From contig JAWODJ010000040.1 in the NCBI GenBank assembly GCA_046483315.1, forward strand, positions 1-64,000: 64,000 nt of DNA, given 5' to 3'. The notes below the pieces were generated by a model, which worked only from the letters and a program-made list of their open reading frames with translations, was not told the origin of the DNA and did not search any database. This document shows positions 17,171-27,540 of the stretch, piece after piece (position 1 is the stretch's first letter; every line of letters starts with the position of its first letter). Origin of the DNA: PXAP01 sp046483315 (GTDB lineage Bacteria > Bacteroidota > Bacteroidia > Bacteroidales > PUMT01). A program made the translations under genes and the position numbers.

Positions 17171-18667
17171 TCATCCGTTCAGTTTATAATAAAGTTCATT
17201 CCATCTCAGCACATTCCGGAACTCCCTGATAGTGGTATCCTCATCAATAAGCAGGTATTCAATGCCGGTCATGCCTGAAAAATGCTCAATGTGTTCGGGT
17301 TTGAGGGCCAGGCTGAATCCCGTATGATGTGCACCTCCGGCAAGTATCCAGGCCGTTGCCGATATCTTCAGGTCCGGATCAGGAATCCACAGTGCCCTTG
17401 CCACCGGTAATTTTGGCAGATCCGGCGAGTCAACGGCGGTAACGGTGTTCACCAGCATCCTGAACCGGCTGCCCAAATCAAGAAGGGTTGCATTTACAGC
17501 TTTCCCGGTAGCCACGGGAAAGACCAGCCTGGGCGGGTCATCCCTGCCACCGATAGAGAGCGGGTGCAGCTCAAGTGAAGGTTTTGCAGAGGCTATAGAG
17601 GGGCAAACTTCAAGCATATGAGCACCCAGGACCATCATTCCCGAAGGATCAAGGTGATATGTATAATCTTCCATAAAGGAAGTCCCTCCATCAAGCCCTC
17701 TGCTCATCACTTTCATACATCTTACCAGTGCAGCCGTTTTCCAGTCCCCTTCCGCCCCGAATCCGTATCCCTTCTCCATCAGCCTCTGCACAGCCAGTCC
17801 GGGCAACTGGCTCAGTCCGTGCAGATCCTCAAAGGTGGTTGTAAAAGCCTTAAAACCACCCTCCTGCAAAAAATCAAGCAGTCCAATCTCAATCTTCGCG
17901 GCCTCGGTCAGTTTTCCGAATGCTTCCCTGTCATCCTTTATCTTTACCGGAAGGGAATAGGTCTCCCTGTATTCATCAACAAGTGCAAAGGCTTCTTTTT
18001 CAGTTACTGCATTTATCCTGCCCGCAAGATCGCCAACACCGTAACCCCTTACAGCCCATCCCATCTTCATCCTTGCCTCCACCTTATCACCCTCTGTAAC
18101 TGCTACATCCCTCATATTGTCCCCAAAGCGGGCAACTTTCAGGGAAAGGGATTCGTCCCGCCCCAGCGCTGCCCTTGTCCAACCGGCAATATCGGCTATC
18201 ACTGCCGGATCCCGCCAGTGACCGGTAACAACATGGCGATACACCGGTATCCTGCTGCATATAAACCCGAACTCACGGTCGCCGTGGGCGGACTGGTTAA
18301 GGTTCATGAAATCCATATCAATTTTGTCCCATGGAATATCCCGGTTATGCTGGGTGTGCAGATGTATAAAAGGTTTCTGCAAAGCCTTGAGTCCGCCAAT
18401 CCACATCTGTGCCGGCGAGAAGGTGTGCATCCAGCAGATCAATCCTATGCATCCTGGATCATTATTAGCCTCCAGGCAGATGCCAAGGATCTCCTCAGAT
18501 GTTGTCAGAACAGACTTAAACACGATATTTGCCAGAGAAGAAATGCCTGTATCAAGGGCTGCTGCTATCTCTTTTGAATTTTCAGCCACCTTGTTAAGCA
18601 CCTCCTCCCCGTACAGGTGCTGGCTCCCGGTAAGAAACCAGAGCGTTTTTTCAATTCTGTTTTGCAT
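17171..18667 (-). CDS. araA: L-arabinose isomerase
   Basis: The enzyme isomerises L-arabinose to L-ribulose. It has the full 498 residues of the family. Conserved segments include the N-terminal WFLTGSQHLYGEEVL, WMHTFSPAQMWI, and the Mn-binding region with EDYTYHL and GAHMLEVCPS near residues 305-350. It sits between the symporter gene (15-base gap) and araD (3-base gap) in one leftward operon. Confidence 0.97.
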   Translation of the reverse strand: MQNRIEKTLWFLTGSQHLYGEEVLNKVAENSKEIAAALDTGISSLANIVFKSVLTTSEEILGICLEANNDPGCIGLICWMHTFSPAQMWIGGLKALQKPFIHLHTQHNRDIPWDKIDMDFMNLNQSAHGDREFGFICSRIPVYRHVVTGHWRDPAVIADIAGWTRAALGRDESLSLKVARFGDNMRDVAVTEGDKVEARMKMGWAVRGYGVGDLAGRINAVTEKEAFALVDEYRETYSLPVKIKDDREAFGKLTEAAKIEIGLLDFLQEGGFKAFTTTFEDLHGLSQLPGLAVQRLMEKGYGFGAEGDWKTAALVRCMKVMSRGLDGGTSFMEDYTYHLDPSGMMVLGAHMLEVCPSIASAKPSLELHPLSIGGRDDPPRLVFPVATGKAVNATLLDLGSRFRMLVNTVTAVDSPDLPKLPVARALWIPDPDLKISATAWILAGGAHHTGFSLALKPEHIEHFSGMTGIEYLLIDEDTTIREFRNVLRWNELYYKLNG

Positions 18668-18682
18668 TATTATTGTTTCAGA

Positions 18683-20332
18683 TTACCAGAAATATATATA
18701 GAACAGTCCTATGATACTCAAAATAATCACTGTATTTATAACGTCCCATTTGTTCCAGCTTTCCCTGGTCTCCTTTTTCTGTTCCTCATTGGCAGAACCG
18801 TAAGTCAGTCCAACTGTTTTCGAAGCATCGGCAGGTTTGGTAAACAACGAGACAACCACAATGACCAATATACAGAAAAAGAACAGGTATATTGAATAAT
18901 GCAGCCAGTTGGATTGCAGGAAGATCTTGTAAAACAACCCTTCAGGGTTCAGGTGGGGTTCCAAAACATTAGCCGCCAGCCGTGTCATTCCAAACACAAA
19001 GCCTGTCATAAGTCCGGTAAAACCGGCAGCAGGAGTGGCACGCTTCCAGAATACCCCAAGCAGAAATACCGACGCGATACCCGGCGAAAGGAGAGATTGC
19101 ACATCCTGGAGATAGGCATAAAGCACCTTCCCGATACCCTGCATGACAGGTATCCACAAAATACCAAGTATCACTATCACTGTTGTTGCCATCCGTCCCA
19201 CATAAACAAGGTGTTTTTCAGTGGACTGGGGTTTAAACCTCTTGTAAAAGTCCATCGTGAACAATATAGCCGACGAATTAAACAACGAGGCAAGCGAACT
19301 CATTAAAGCTGCAATGAGTCCCCCGACAACCACTCCCTTCAGTCCCACCGGCAACAGGTTTGCCACAAGGGTTGAAAAGGCGGCATCGGAACTGCTAAGC
19401 TCCATTAAACCTTTTTGATGAAGAGCATAGGCTATAACCCCGGGAACAAGAAAAATAAATACCGGCAGCAATTTCAGGTAAGCGCCGAATATGGTTCCCC
19501 TCCTGGATTGTTTCTGGTTCATTCCCGAAAGAACACGCTGTACAATATACTGGTCGGTGCACCAGTACCAGAATCCTATTATGGCAGATCCCAGGATGAC
19601 CCCGGTCCACGGAAACTCCGCATCTTTATGTGAGCGCATAAGGCTCATCATCGAATCTCCGTGAACAGTAACATTGGCACTGGTTATTTCCATCAGCTCT
19701 CCCCAGCCTCCGAGTTCTCTGAGTCCGACAACCAAAATAACAATTGATCCCAGCAGAAGAACAGGCATCTGGATTACAGAGGTGTAAAGAACCGATCGCA
19801 TGCCCCCTATAACAGTGTATATCCCCGTTATCACCACCAGTCCGATTGCCCCTATCCAGAAAAAGTCAATGCCCATCCACTCATCAATTCCAAAAACCTC
19901 CTTAAATACAATGCCCCCGGCATACACGGTAACGGCAACCTTGGTAAGAACATAGCTCACCAGTGATATTATTGAAAGAAAATTCCTTGAAGCAGTATTG
20001 TATCTTCTCTCAAGAAATTCAGGCATGGTAAAAACCCTGCTTCTCGAATAAAAAGGCACAAAAACCCATCCAAGGATAAGTATCATCCAGCCGTGCATTT
20101 CCCAGTGGGCCATGGCCATACCGCTTTCGGCTCCTGCACCGGCAAGGCCCACCAGGTGTTCCGAACCTATATTTGAGGCAAATATGGAGGCTCCTATAAC
20201 AAGCCAGCCGGCATTTCTGCCTGCCAGAAAATAATCGGCCGAGGTCTCTTCCTTTTGTTTGATGACCCACCAAACAACCATGAATAAAAGAAAAAAGAAT
20301 ACACCCAGTACAATCCAGTCAATTGTTGTCAT
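18683..20332 (-). CDS. Sodium/sugar symporter (SSS family), probable arabinose importer
   Basis: An inner-membrane transporter of 549 residues with about 14 hydrophobic segments. The family start (TIDWIVLGVFFFLLF), the segment DYFLAGRNAGWLVIGASIFA and the motif SNIGSEHLVGLAGAGA mark a SglT-like solute:sodium symporter. It is the first gene of an operon with araA and araD, which makes L-arabinose the likely substrate; this is context, not sequence proof. Uptake would draw on a sodium gradient. Confidence 0.9.
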   Translation of the reverse strand: MTTIDWIVLGVFFFLLFMVVWWVIKQKEETSADYFLAGRNAGWLVIGASIFASNIGSEHLVGLAGAGAESGMAMAHWEMHGWMILILGWVFVPFYSRSRVFTMPEFLERRYNTASRNFLSIISLVSYVLTKVAVTVYAGGIVFKEVFGIDEWMGIDFFWIGAIGLVVITGIYTVIGGMRSVLYTSVIQMPVLLLGSIVILVVGLRELGGWGELMEITSANVTVHGDSMMSLMRSHKDAEFPWTGVILGSAIIGFWYWCTDQYIVQRVLSGMNQKQSRRGTIFGAYLKLLPVFIFLVPGVIAYALHQKGLMELSSSDAAFSTLVANLLPVGLKGVVVGGLIAALMSSLASLFNSSAILFTMDFYKRFKPQSTEKHLVYVGRMATTVIVILGILWIPVMQGIGKVLYAYLQDVQSLLSPGIASVFLLGVFWKRATPAAGFTGLMTGFVFGMTRLAANVLEPHLNPEGLFYKIFLQSNWLHYSIYLFFFCILVIVVVSLFTKPADASKTVGLTYGSANEEQKKETRESWNKWDVINTVIILSIIGLFYIYFW

Positions 20333-20427
20333 CTGCAGGGATTTTAGGATAAATATTTATGCTGAGAGCATGCTTTATTGATTTTTTTTAAAAATAACGC
20401 ATTAATACAGAAATCCAAAAAAAAATA

Positions 20428-23400
20428 TCAGATCCACTTCACAAACCCCGTATCCTGCCGGTGAGGCAGCTCCGGGTGCTTCGGGAATATACGTATACCA
20501 TAATGAAAAGCACCGGCCCGTGTAGGATATATATGAAGGCGGTAGCGGGCAAGGCTGCCTTCAGTCCCTGAAAGCTGAAGCTCCTGAACATCGAGCATAT
20601 CAACATTACCATTTTGCTGATCGATATCCATCACCACCTGCTCCACACCCACCGAAGATACATTAAGCTCTTTAAGGTCAAGAACCAGTTCACCTGTATG
20701 CTCACGGCCAAGGATAAGCGGCTTCCCTGATGTGTCAGGATAGGTTACATCAACAACTTCAATATTTTCCCATTCCTGGTATATACGCCTTTTCCATGAA
20801 GCAAGCTGCCGTGCCAGCGCGTATTCATTCTCCTGCATTTTTAGAGAACGTTTATGCAATTTATTGTAAAACCTTTCAAAATAATCATTTATCATGCGGC
20901 GCATGGTAAACATCGGTGCTATGCCACTGACGGAATTCCTGATTGTCTGTACCCATTTATATGGTACTCCCTTGTTATTCCTTTCGTAAAACATGGGAGT
21001 GATCTCATCTTCAAGTATATTGTAAATGGTGTTTGCATCCAGTTCATCCTGGAAATCCTGGTTATCATATACCTTTTCCTCCGGAAGGGCCCATCCGGCT
21101 CCAGGCCTGTATCCTTCAACCCACCATCCGTCCAGCACACTGAAATTGAGCACCCCGTTCATGACAGCTTTCATACCGCTGGTTCCCGAGGCTTCAAGAG
21201 GCCGGGTAGGTGTATTGAGCCACACATCGACCCCCTGCACCATAAATTTTGCTAGTTGCACATCATAATTCTGAAGGAAGAGTATCTTGCCTGAAAATTC
21301 GGGCCTTTTTGAAATGCTTACAATATGTTTCATAAGCTCCTGGCCGGCCCTGTCATTCGGATGAGCCTTGCCTGCAAAAAGAAACTGAACAGGCCTGTCC
21401 GGGTGATTAACTATGGCCGAGAGCCTTTCCACATCCCTGAACAAAAGCTGTGCTCTCTTATAGGTGGCAAAACGGCGGGCAAAACCTATTGTAAGATGAT
21501 CCTTGTCAAACTTTTCACGAACATTGAGGTAATAGCGCGGACTTTCGTGCTTTTTCAGCCAGGTTATCTTTGTGCGTTCCATAATATGGTCAACCAGCCT
21601 GTGGCGAAGTGACTGCCTTATATTCCATATATCAGTTTCATCAGCTTTCATTACGGGCTTCCATGTTTCCTCCAGGTGCTGTACCCTGGTATAATTCTCT
21701 CCCATCAACTTCCGGTAAAAGTCCTTCCATATCCCTGCAGTCCATGTATCATGATGCACACCGTTGGTAACATACCCTATATGCAGTTCTCCGGGAAGAT
21801 ATCCTTTCCACAGATCATTAAAAATATTCCGGCTCACAGAACAGTGAAGCCGGCTTACCCCGTTTATCTCCTGTGAAAGACTGGCAGCGAGATATGACAT
21901 GGAAAACTTCTCCTCCGGATCCCCGGGGTTTATCTTTCCCAGGTTCATAAGTTGTGTCCAGCTTATGTTGAGTCTTCCAGGGTAATGAGAAATATATGTA
22001 CGCATCAGGGATTCATCAAATGAATCATGTCCGGCCGGAACAGGTGTGTGCGTGGTAAACAGGGTTCCTGCCCTCACAACCTCCAAAGCCTGGGAAAACA
22101 TCAGCTTATGCTCATTGACATACCGGTTCAGCCTCTCCAGCCCTATAAAGGCAGCATGACCTTCATTGCAGTGATACAGCATAGGGTCCAGACCCAGAAC
22201 CTTTAAAGCCCTGATGCCGCCAATTCCAATGAGCATCTCCTGTCTGAACCTGTTTTCCAGGTCACCGCCATAAAGATGATGTGTCAGGCTCCTGTCCTGT
22301 TCCCGGTTCCCTTCAAAATCGGTATCAAGCAGGTAAAGAGGTATACGGCCAACATCAACTCTCCAAATCCTGGCCCTGACAGTGCGCCCCGGGAAAGCTA
22401 TGCTTACCGTCATCCAGTCTCCGTTTGTTTGTCTTACGGCCCGTGCAGGGATTTTGGTAAAATCGGTGGCATCATAACTGGCTATCTGCTCACCGCCTGA
22501 AGCAATTTGCTGACGGAAATAACCGTACTTGTATAGCAATCCCACTGCTACCATACTGACATGAGAATCACTCGCTTCCTTAAGGTAGTCGCCTGCCAGT
22601 ATCCCCAGTCCGCCGCTGTATATCGGCAGACTGCCATGAAGACCGTATTCCATACTGAAATATGCAATTTCAGGGCCCTCCCTGACAGGCTGATCCATAT
22701 AATCCCTGAAAGCGGAATATGTCCGGTTTAGCCTCTCCAGGTATGAGTTGTCCTGTTCAAGCTCCATCAATCTTTTGTAACTGACCTTTTCCAGAAGCAG
22801 CAACGGATTTTCCCCTGTCTGATCAAATAATTCCGGGTCTATTGAACGAAAAAGGCTGACAGCATCTTCATTCCAGCTCCACCACAGGTTCCCCGAAAGC
22901 TCATCCAGGGCAGTTAGGCCCGGTGGCATACTCTTCTGAACAGTCATGGTTTTCCATTTTGGAGTATACTCCTTACTGACCTTGCAGACGTGAGATACAG
23001 GCTCTGCCGGCCAGGGCTCGGGCAACGCCCTTATCCGGGGACCGGTTTTTTCAAGAGCCATGTGATAGGCCCTGTAATAATTGTCAATCAGATTCTCCCA
23101 CATGGTAAGTTTCGATATCTCAATGGCGTTTTGCCTGAGACCATCAACTTCAGGAGCGGTGAGGCCGGAAAATCCGAGGATGGCCAGGGCTGTCTGTTCA
23201 ACAACCTGCTGTTGATTATCATCATCTCTTTCAATCACCTCAACAGAGGATATTTTACCATGAAAATTATCTCTGACCATAAGTCCGTATCCAGAAAGTG
23301 TTGTTGTGACAACAGGAACCCTGAAAGCAATACTTTCCATCAGTGAATATCCCCATGGCTCATAATAGGATGGCGACACAAACATATCCATACCGGTGAG

Positions 23401-24675
23401 CATATCATAATACTGCAGGTTAAAAATCCCGTCACGGCCATTGAGGTAACAGGGGACATAGATAACTTTCACCATGTCCTGCTGATCATTGTTTATCCCT
23501 GCTTCCTTCAGCCTGCTGATAACCGGATCGTCGTCATGGTCATGAAGATAATGGGTGTTCATTCTGTTACCGGGCTCAATGTCACCTGAATCTCCTTCCA
23601 TGATGCCTTTCAGATCGTTGCGGGGACCCATCTGGCTGGCAGGTACCAGGATGAAAGCAACCACTTCTCTTTTCAGGGCGGACCGGTCTTTGAGGTCAGC
23701 GAGGGCATCAATAAAAACATCGGTCCCCTTGTTCCGTATTTCATGCCTGCCGCTGTGGACAATAAACAGGACATCATCTCCTGAGGGCCGGCCAAGTAAA
23801 GCCTCGCTCACTTTTCTCAGCCTCTCCCGGGTTATTCCGCGTTTTCTCCTGAAAGTCTCTCCGTCCGGTATAATGCTACCGGCCAGGCCATTCGGAGTTA
23901 ATATATCAACCTCTTTTTTCAGGAATTGTCTGCACTCCCGGGCAGTATATTCACCGGGTGTAGTGTAAATATCTGTATTTGATGCTGCAAGCTTTTCCAG
24001 CGACAACTTTGAAACAACATTGAATTCTTTTGCTCTGGCCTCTGCGTCAATTGTTTCAAAATTCCTGTACAGGGGTTGATGATTCTCTGCCAGTATGCGG
24101 CCGATAACAGTTCCGTGCGTGGTGAACATCGTCGTTACTGCAGGCACCCTATCCTTCAGGTAAAGTACACCTGAACCTGTCATCCATTCATGAAAATGTG
24201 CCAGTGACCTTTCTGCCGGGCCGGTGTTGAACCTTACAAAACTTTCTATAACCATGCCCGCAGCATATCCGAAAAGCACAGGCTCTGCATAGTCCCACTG
24301 ACCGGAAAGGGAATCAAGCCTGAATCGCTCCCACATCTCCTTGAAAATCATATCCTTCCGGGATATAAATGGTGTGAAATCTATTATTATTGCAATGGGT
24401 TGTGCTTCAATGTTCCACCTTCCTGTACGTATCCTGAGCCCCTCGCCGGTTGCAGCATCCCTCCAGGCGGCAAACATACCCCGGTCCTCCACAAACTCAG
24501 GATTCTCAGTCTCACCCCTCCATACATCGGGACCTATAACAATATAGTTATTCCCCGGTTTTTCCTGCAATTTCACCGACTTTGAGGATATTACAGTATG
24601 TATTCCCCCAATCTTGTTGCAAACTTCCCAGCTCACCTCGAACAGATAATCGGGAGTCATCAATTTTTCTGACAT
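20428..24675 (-). CDS. Glycogen synthase (GT3) fused to alpha-glucan phosphorylase (GT35)
   Basis: One 1415-residue cytosolic protein joins two opposing activities. Residues 1-545 are a GT3, eukaryote-type glycogen synthase: FEVSWEVCNKIGGIHTVISS at the start and the donor-site SPSYYEPWGYSLMES. From about 590 comes the alpha-glucan phosphorylase (LTALDELSGNLWWSWNEDA, then FSMEYGLHGSLPIYSGGLG). The pyridoxal-phosphate lysine is Lys1169 in EASGTSGMKAVMNG. A beta-rich tail (about 1300-1415) follows. The first half would add glucose to glycogen and the second would release glucose 1-phosphate. It is last in the operon after GH57; the 88-base spacer holds a 6-bp hairpin (24709-24728). Fusions of this type occur in Bacteroidota. 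Confidence 0.9.
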   Translation of the reverse strand: MSEKLMTPDYLFEVSWEVCNKIGGIHTVISSKSVKLQEKPGNNYIVIGPDVWRGETENPEFVEDRGMFAAWRDAATGEGLRIRTGRWNIEAQPIAIIIDFTPFISRKDMIFKEMWERFRLDSLSGQWDYAEPVLFGYAAGMVIESFVRFNTGPAERSLAHFHEWMTGSGVLYLKDRVPAVTTMFTTHGTVIGRILAENHQPLYRNFETIDAEARAKEFNVVSKLSLEKLAASNTDIYTTPGEYTARECRQFLKKEVDILTPNGLAGSIIPDGETFRRKRGITRERLRKVSEALLGRPSGDDVLFIVHSGRHEIRNKGTDVFIDALADLKDRSALKREVVAFILVPASQMGPRNDLKGIMEGDSGDIEPGNRMNTHYLHDHDDDPVISRLKEAGINNDQQDMVKVIYVPCYLNGRDGIFNLQYYDMLTGMDMFVSPSYYEPWGYSLMESIAFRVPVVTTTLSGYGLMVRDNFHGKISSVEVIERDDDNQQQVVEQTALAILGFSGLTAPEVDGLRQNAIEISKLTMWENLIDNYYRAYHMALEKTGPRIRALPEPWPAEPVSHVCKVSKEYTPKWKTMTVQKSMPPGLTALDELSGNLWWSWNEDAVSLFRSIDPELFDQTGENPLLLLEKVSYKRLMELEQDNSYLERLNRTYSAFRDYMDQPVREGPEIAYFSMEYGLHGSLPIYSGGLGILAGDYLKEASDSHVSMVAVGLLYKYGYFRQQIASGGEQIASYDATDFTKIPARAVRQTNGDWMTVSIAFPGRTVRARIWRVDVGRIPLYLLDTDFEGNREQDRSLTHHLYGGDLENRFRQEMLIGIGGIRALKVLGLDPMLYHCNEGHAAFIGLERLNRYVNEHKLMFSQALEVVRAGTLFTTHTPVPAGHDSFDESLMRTYISHYPGRLNISWTQLMNLGKINPGDPEEKFSMSYLAASLSQEINGVSRLHCSVSRNIFNDLWKGYLPGELHIGYVTNGVHHDTWTAGIWKDFYRKLMGENYTRVQHLEETWKPVMKADETDIWNIRQSLRHRLVDHIMERTKITWLKKHESPRYYLNVREKFDKDHLTIGFARRFATYKRAQLLFRDVERLSAIVNHPDRPVQFLFAGKAHPNDRAGQELMKHIVSISKRPEFSGKILFLQNYDVQLAKFMVQGVDVWLNTPTRPLEASGTSGMKAVMNGVLNFSVLDGWWVEGYRPGAGWALPEEKVYDNQDFQDELDANTIYNILEDEITPMFYERNNKGVPYKWVQTIRNSVSGIAPMFTMRRMINDYFERFYNKLHKRSLKMQENEYALARQLASWKRRIYQEWENIEVVDVTYPDTSGKPLILGREHTGELVLDLKELNVSSVGVEQVVMDIDQQNGNVDMLDVQELQLSGTEGSLARYRLHIYPTRAGAFHYGIRIFPKHPELPHRQDTGFVKWI

Positions 24676-24763
24676 AATATCTTAATTTTAACTATTTAAA
24701 ATCCTGCATGCCGGTTGCCCGGCCGGCAGGAATATTGTACATAAAATTTACTATGATTTGATT

Positions 24764-26236
24764 TTATTTTTTCCCCGTCTTTCCTCTTCCCCGGGATTCT
24801 TTCTTTTTTGTTCCCCTTACAGGAGGTTTTTGGACAGATGACCCGGATTTTCCCGTTTTTGCAGCAACACGGCCTTTTGATTTCCCGGTGGTGAAAGTCT
24901 CCTTTGCCTCTTCATTGACTGTATCAACCGGACTGATAACCGCATGTTTCTTTTCTCTCAGCAGGTTTATCTCATTATGCAAACTCTCCAGCTGTTCATC
25001 CCTCTCCTTTAACATTTTTTTCAGCCTGGCAGTTTCCATTTCCGTTGTACCTACAAGGTCATTTATACGGGTTGAAAAATCGCTGAGGACATTCATGTAA
25101 TTTATGAAAGCATCGTATGGTGATTCATACGGGTTGAAATATTTATGTACCTCCCCGTCGGAGAAGAATTTGGTCGACATATAATAAAAATGGTCACTTA
25201 CCTGCAGATAGCGCCAGTCGGTCAGTATTTCCGGGTCATTGGTTTTCTTCACCAAATCCTTCAGTGCATATAGCTTATTAAAAGCCTCATTCTGCATATC
25301 GTTGCCCAGCCAGGCGGACACATCTCTCTCCTCATCTGCCCATGATATCGGATAGGGAACATGGATTGCAGCAACAGGCTGCAGGTCCGATGCAGCTTCA
25401 GAGGGAGTGGAAAACCTGAATTCTTTATTTTTCAACACCTTGCCCGGAAACGTTTTCAGAAAGTCAAATATCCCTGTTTCAGCCCACTGGTGCTCGCCAA
25501 AGGTCTCATAATCCATAAAAAGATTTATTATTTCCTCCTTCCCGTCCAGATTCTTCAGCCAGTCAACATATTTGTCCGCAGTAAGAGGCCATTCACTCCA
25601 GCCTTTGTCCGAAAACCGAAAGGCTATATCATCGCTAAGCTTGTAATTCTTCAGAAAAACCCTGAGGCGCGGATTCAAAGCATTATAATAGAGGTAATTC
25701 GGACTCTTCCATCCAAGAATGTGCTTCGCCCCTTCGGTCAGCATCGCCCCGTAACCCATATCGGCCACCATTGAACCTATATCGTCTGAATAGACCAACT
25801 CGGTGTTCCTGAATACTTTTGGCCTGACCCCGAACAGGGATTCTATGCGCTGGCTGTGTTCGGTAACCTGAAACCTGAACTCATCAGGGTCAGCAAGAGA
25901 AACAAGCGAATGAGAATATGTTTCGGCCAGAAACTCCACCTTTCCGGTTGCCGCAAGTTTCTTAAAACTTTCAAGCACCTCAGGAGCATAAAGTTCAAAC
26001 TGATCGAGCGCCACACCGGTAATTGAGTAAGCCACTTTAAATCTGTTCCCGTATTCCTCAAGTAAATCAAATATTACCCGGTTGGCCGGAATATAGCATT
26101 TACCGGCAACTTTTTTCATAATCGATTCATTGGAGAAATCATCATAGTAATAATGCGACTCACCAATGTCAAAAAACCGGTATCTCCTGAACCGGAAGGG
26201 CTGATGCACCTGAAAATACAAACAAATGGTCTTCAT
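24764..26236 (-). CDS. GH57 alpha-glucan hydrolase or transferase
   Basis: A 490-residue GH57 enzyme without a signal peptide, so it acts in the cytosol on storage glucan. Family markers are FQVHQPFRFRRYRFFDIG at the start, VFRNTELVYS with probable nucleophile Glu146, and MDYETFGEHQW with probable acid/base Asp242. Annotated relatives include alpha-amylases and amylopullulanases; which bond it acts on is not clear. After a coiled coil (about 395-435) it ends in a Lys/Gly/Ser-rich basic tail (about 450-490) that is not part of the catalytic fold. It starts 14 bases after the GT4 gene ends. Confidence 0.9.
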   Translation of the reverse strand: MKTICLYFQVHQPFRFRRYRFFDIGESHYYYDDFSNESIMKKVAGKCYIPANRVIFDLLEEYGNRFKVAYSITGVALDQFELYAPEVLESFKKLAATGKVEFLAETYSHSLVSLADPDEFRFQVTEHSQRIESLFGVRPKVFRNTELVYSDDIGSMVADMGYGAMLTEGAKHILGWKSPNYLYYNALNPRLRVFLKNYKLSDDIAFRFSDKGWSEWPLTADKYVDWLKNLDGKEEIINLFMDYETFGEHQWAETGIFDFLKTFPGKVLKNKEFRFSTPSEAASDLQPVAAIHVPYPISWADEERDVSAWLGNDMQNEAFNKLYALKDLVKKTNDPEILTDWRYLQVSDHFYYMSTKFFSDGEVHKYFNPYESPYDAFINYMNVLSDFSTRINDLVGTTEMETARLKKMLKERDEQLESLHNEINLLREKKHAVISPVDTVNEEAKETFTTGKSKGRVAAKTGKSGSSVQKPPVRGTKKKESRGRGKTGKK

Positions 26237-26250
26237 GCTGTTAACTCTTT

Positions 26251-27540
26251 TTATTGTCTTAGAACCGTATCATAAACTTCTTTTACATGCAAAGCGGAAT
26301 TTTCCCATTTCAGGTTATCCACCTCCGTTTTACCATGCTTCTTAAACATCTCCGGCAATGCATTATAATGCAGTATTCCGTAAATAGCATCTGCCATTGC
26401 ATCTATATCCCAGAAATCAATTTTAATGGCATGCCGGAGTATCTCAGAAACTCCCGACTGCCGTGAAATAATAACGGGAACATTCGACTGCATCGCTTCC
26501 AGTGGGGATATACCAAAGGGTTCAGATACTGATGGCATAACATACAGATCGCTAACCGAAAACATCCTTGAAACATCCTGCCCCTTCAGAAATCCGGTAA
26601 AATGAAACCTGTCCGTTATTCCCAGGCTGGCCGCGCGCTTTACCACCCCCGGAAACATATCTCCACTGCCTGCCATAACAAAACGTACACCGGCCGATTT
26701 TTGAAGTACCTTAAATGCAGCCTCTATAAAATATTCGGGACCTTTTTGCAGGGTAATCCGCCCCAGAAAAGTAACTACCTTATCATTTAAGGGTTTGCGC
26801 AATTGAGGCCATTCTTTATTGCCCGAAGGTTCAACGGCATTATAGACTGTCACCACTTTTGAAGGCTCAATCCCGTATTTTTCAATAATCGTGTTCCTTG
26901 TAAGGTTGCTTACGGCAATGATCCTGTCCGCCGCTTCCATTCCCCTTTTCTCTATCTCAAAAACACCCGGGTTAACACTTCCGCCGCTGCGGTCAAAATC
27001 TGTTGCATGAACATGTATCACCAGCGGCCTGCCTGAAACAGCCTTTGCAGCAATCCCGGCAGGATAGGTAAGCCAGTCATGGGCATGAATAAGATCAAAA
27101 GACCGGTCATCGGCAATAACGCCTGCCACCAGTGCATAATTGGCAATCTCCCGAAAAAGATCGGGGCCATACTTGCCGGTAAATTTCAGTTTTCCTATCT
27201 GTTCGGTGTTAAAATAGACATTGCTTCCTGCACGGGATTTTTTGCCGATCTTTTCATATTCTTCGGGCGAAATGTAAGGAACAATATGTGAATGAACCTC
27301 CAGATAGGTCATCTCTTTAAGAAAGCCCTTCATCCCGACATATTTTTTCCTTACGGGGAAATTCTCGGCTGCCAGAAGCTGAACTGAACTCTGATCCTCA
27401 TCGCCCCATGCTTTTGGTACCACGAAACTCACCTCCAGATCTTCAATATTTGACATGCCCCTGGTAAGACCGTAGCAGGCCGTACCCAGTCCCCCGCTTA
27501 TATGAGGCGGAAACTCCCATCCAAACATTAATACCCTCAT
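26251..27540 (-). CDS. GT4 family glycosyltransferase
   Basis: A 429-residue GT-B transferase. It begins RVLMFGWEFPPHISGGLGTA, the glycine-rich acceptor loop of GT4 enzymes, and has SEPFGISPLEAMQSNVPVI, the donor-binding E-x7-E region, near residue 350. Its place between debranching enzyme and GH57 suggests a glucan-synthesis or glucan-priming role; the donor cannot be read from sequence. The start overlaps the debranching-enzyme stop by four bases (ATGA), so translation is coupled. Confidence 0.88.
   Translation of the reverse strand: MRVLMFGWEFPPHISGGLGTACYGLTRGMSNIEDLEVSFVVPKAWGDEDQSSVQLLAAENFPVRKKYVGMKGFLKEMTYLEVHSHIVPYISPEEYEKIGKKSRAGSNVYFNTEQIGKLKFTGKYGPDLFREIANYALVAGVIADDRSFDLIHAHDWLTYPAGIAAKAVSGRPLVIHVHATDFDRSGGSVNPGVFEIEKRGMEAADRIIAVSNLTRNTIIEKYGIEPSKVVTVYNAVEPSGNKEWPQLRKPLNDKVVTFLGRITLQKGPEYFIEAAFKVLQKSAGVRFVMAGSGDMFPGVVKRAASLGITDRFHFTGFLKGQDVSRMFSVSDLYVMPSVSEPFGISPLEAMQSNVPVIISRQSGVSEILRHAIKIDFWDIDAMADAIYGILHYNALPEMFKKHGKTEVDNLKWENSALHVKEVYDTVLRQ

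Noticed and set aside
24709..24728. Hairpin in the GH57 / synthase-phosphorylase spacer as a terminator
   Set aside because: The stem is six base pairs and no T tract follows on the minus strand, so termination inside the operon is not supported.
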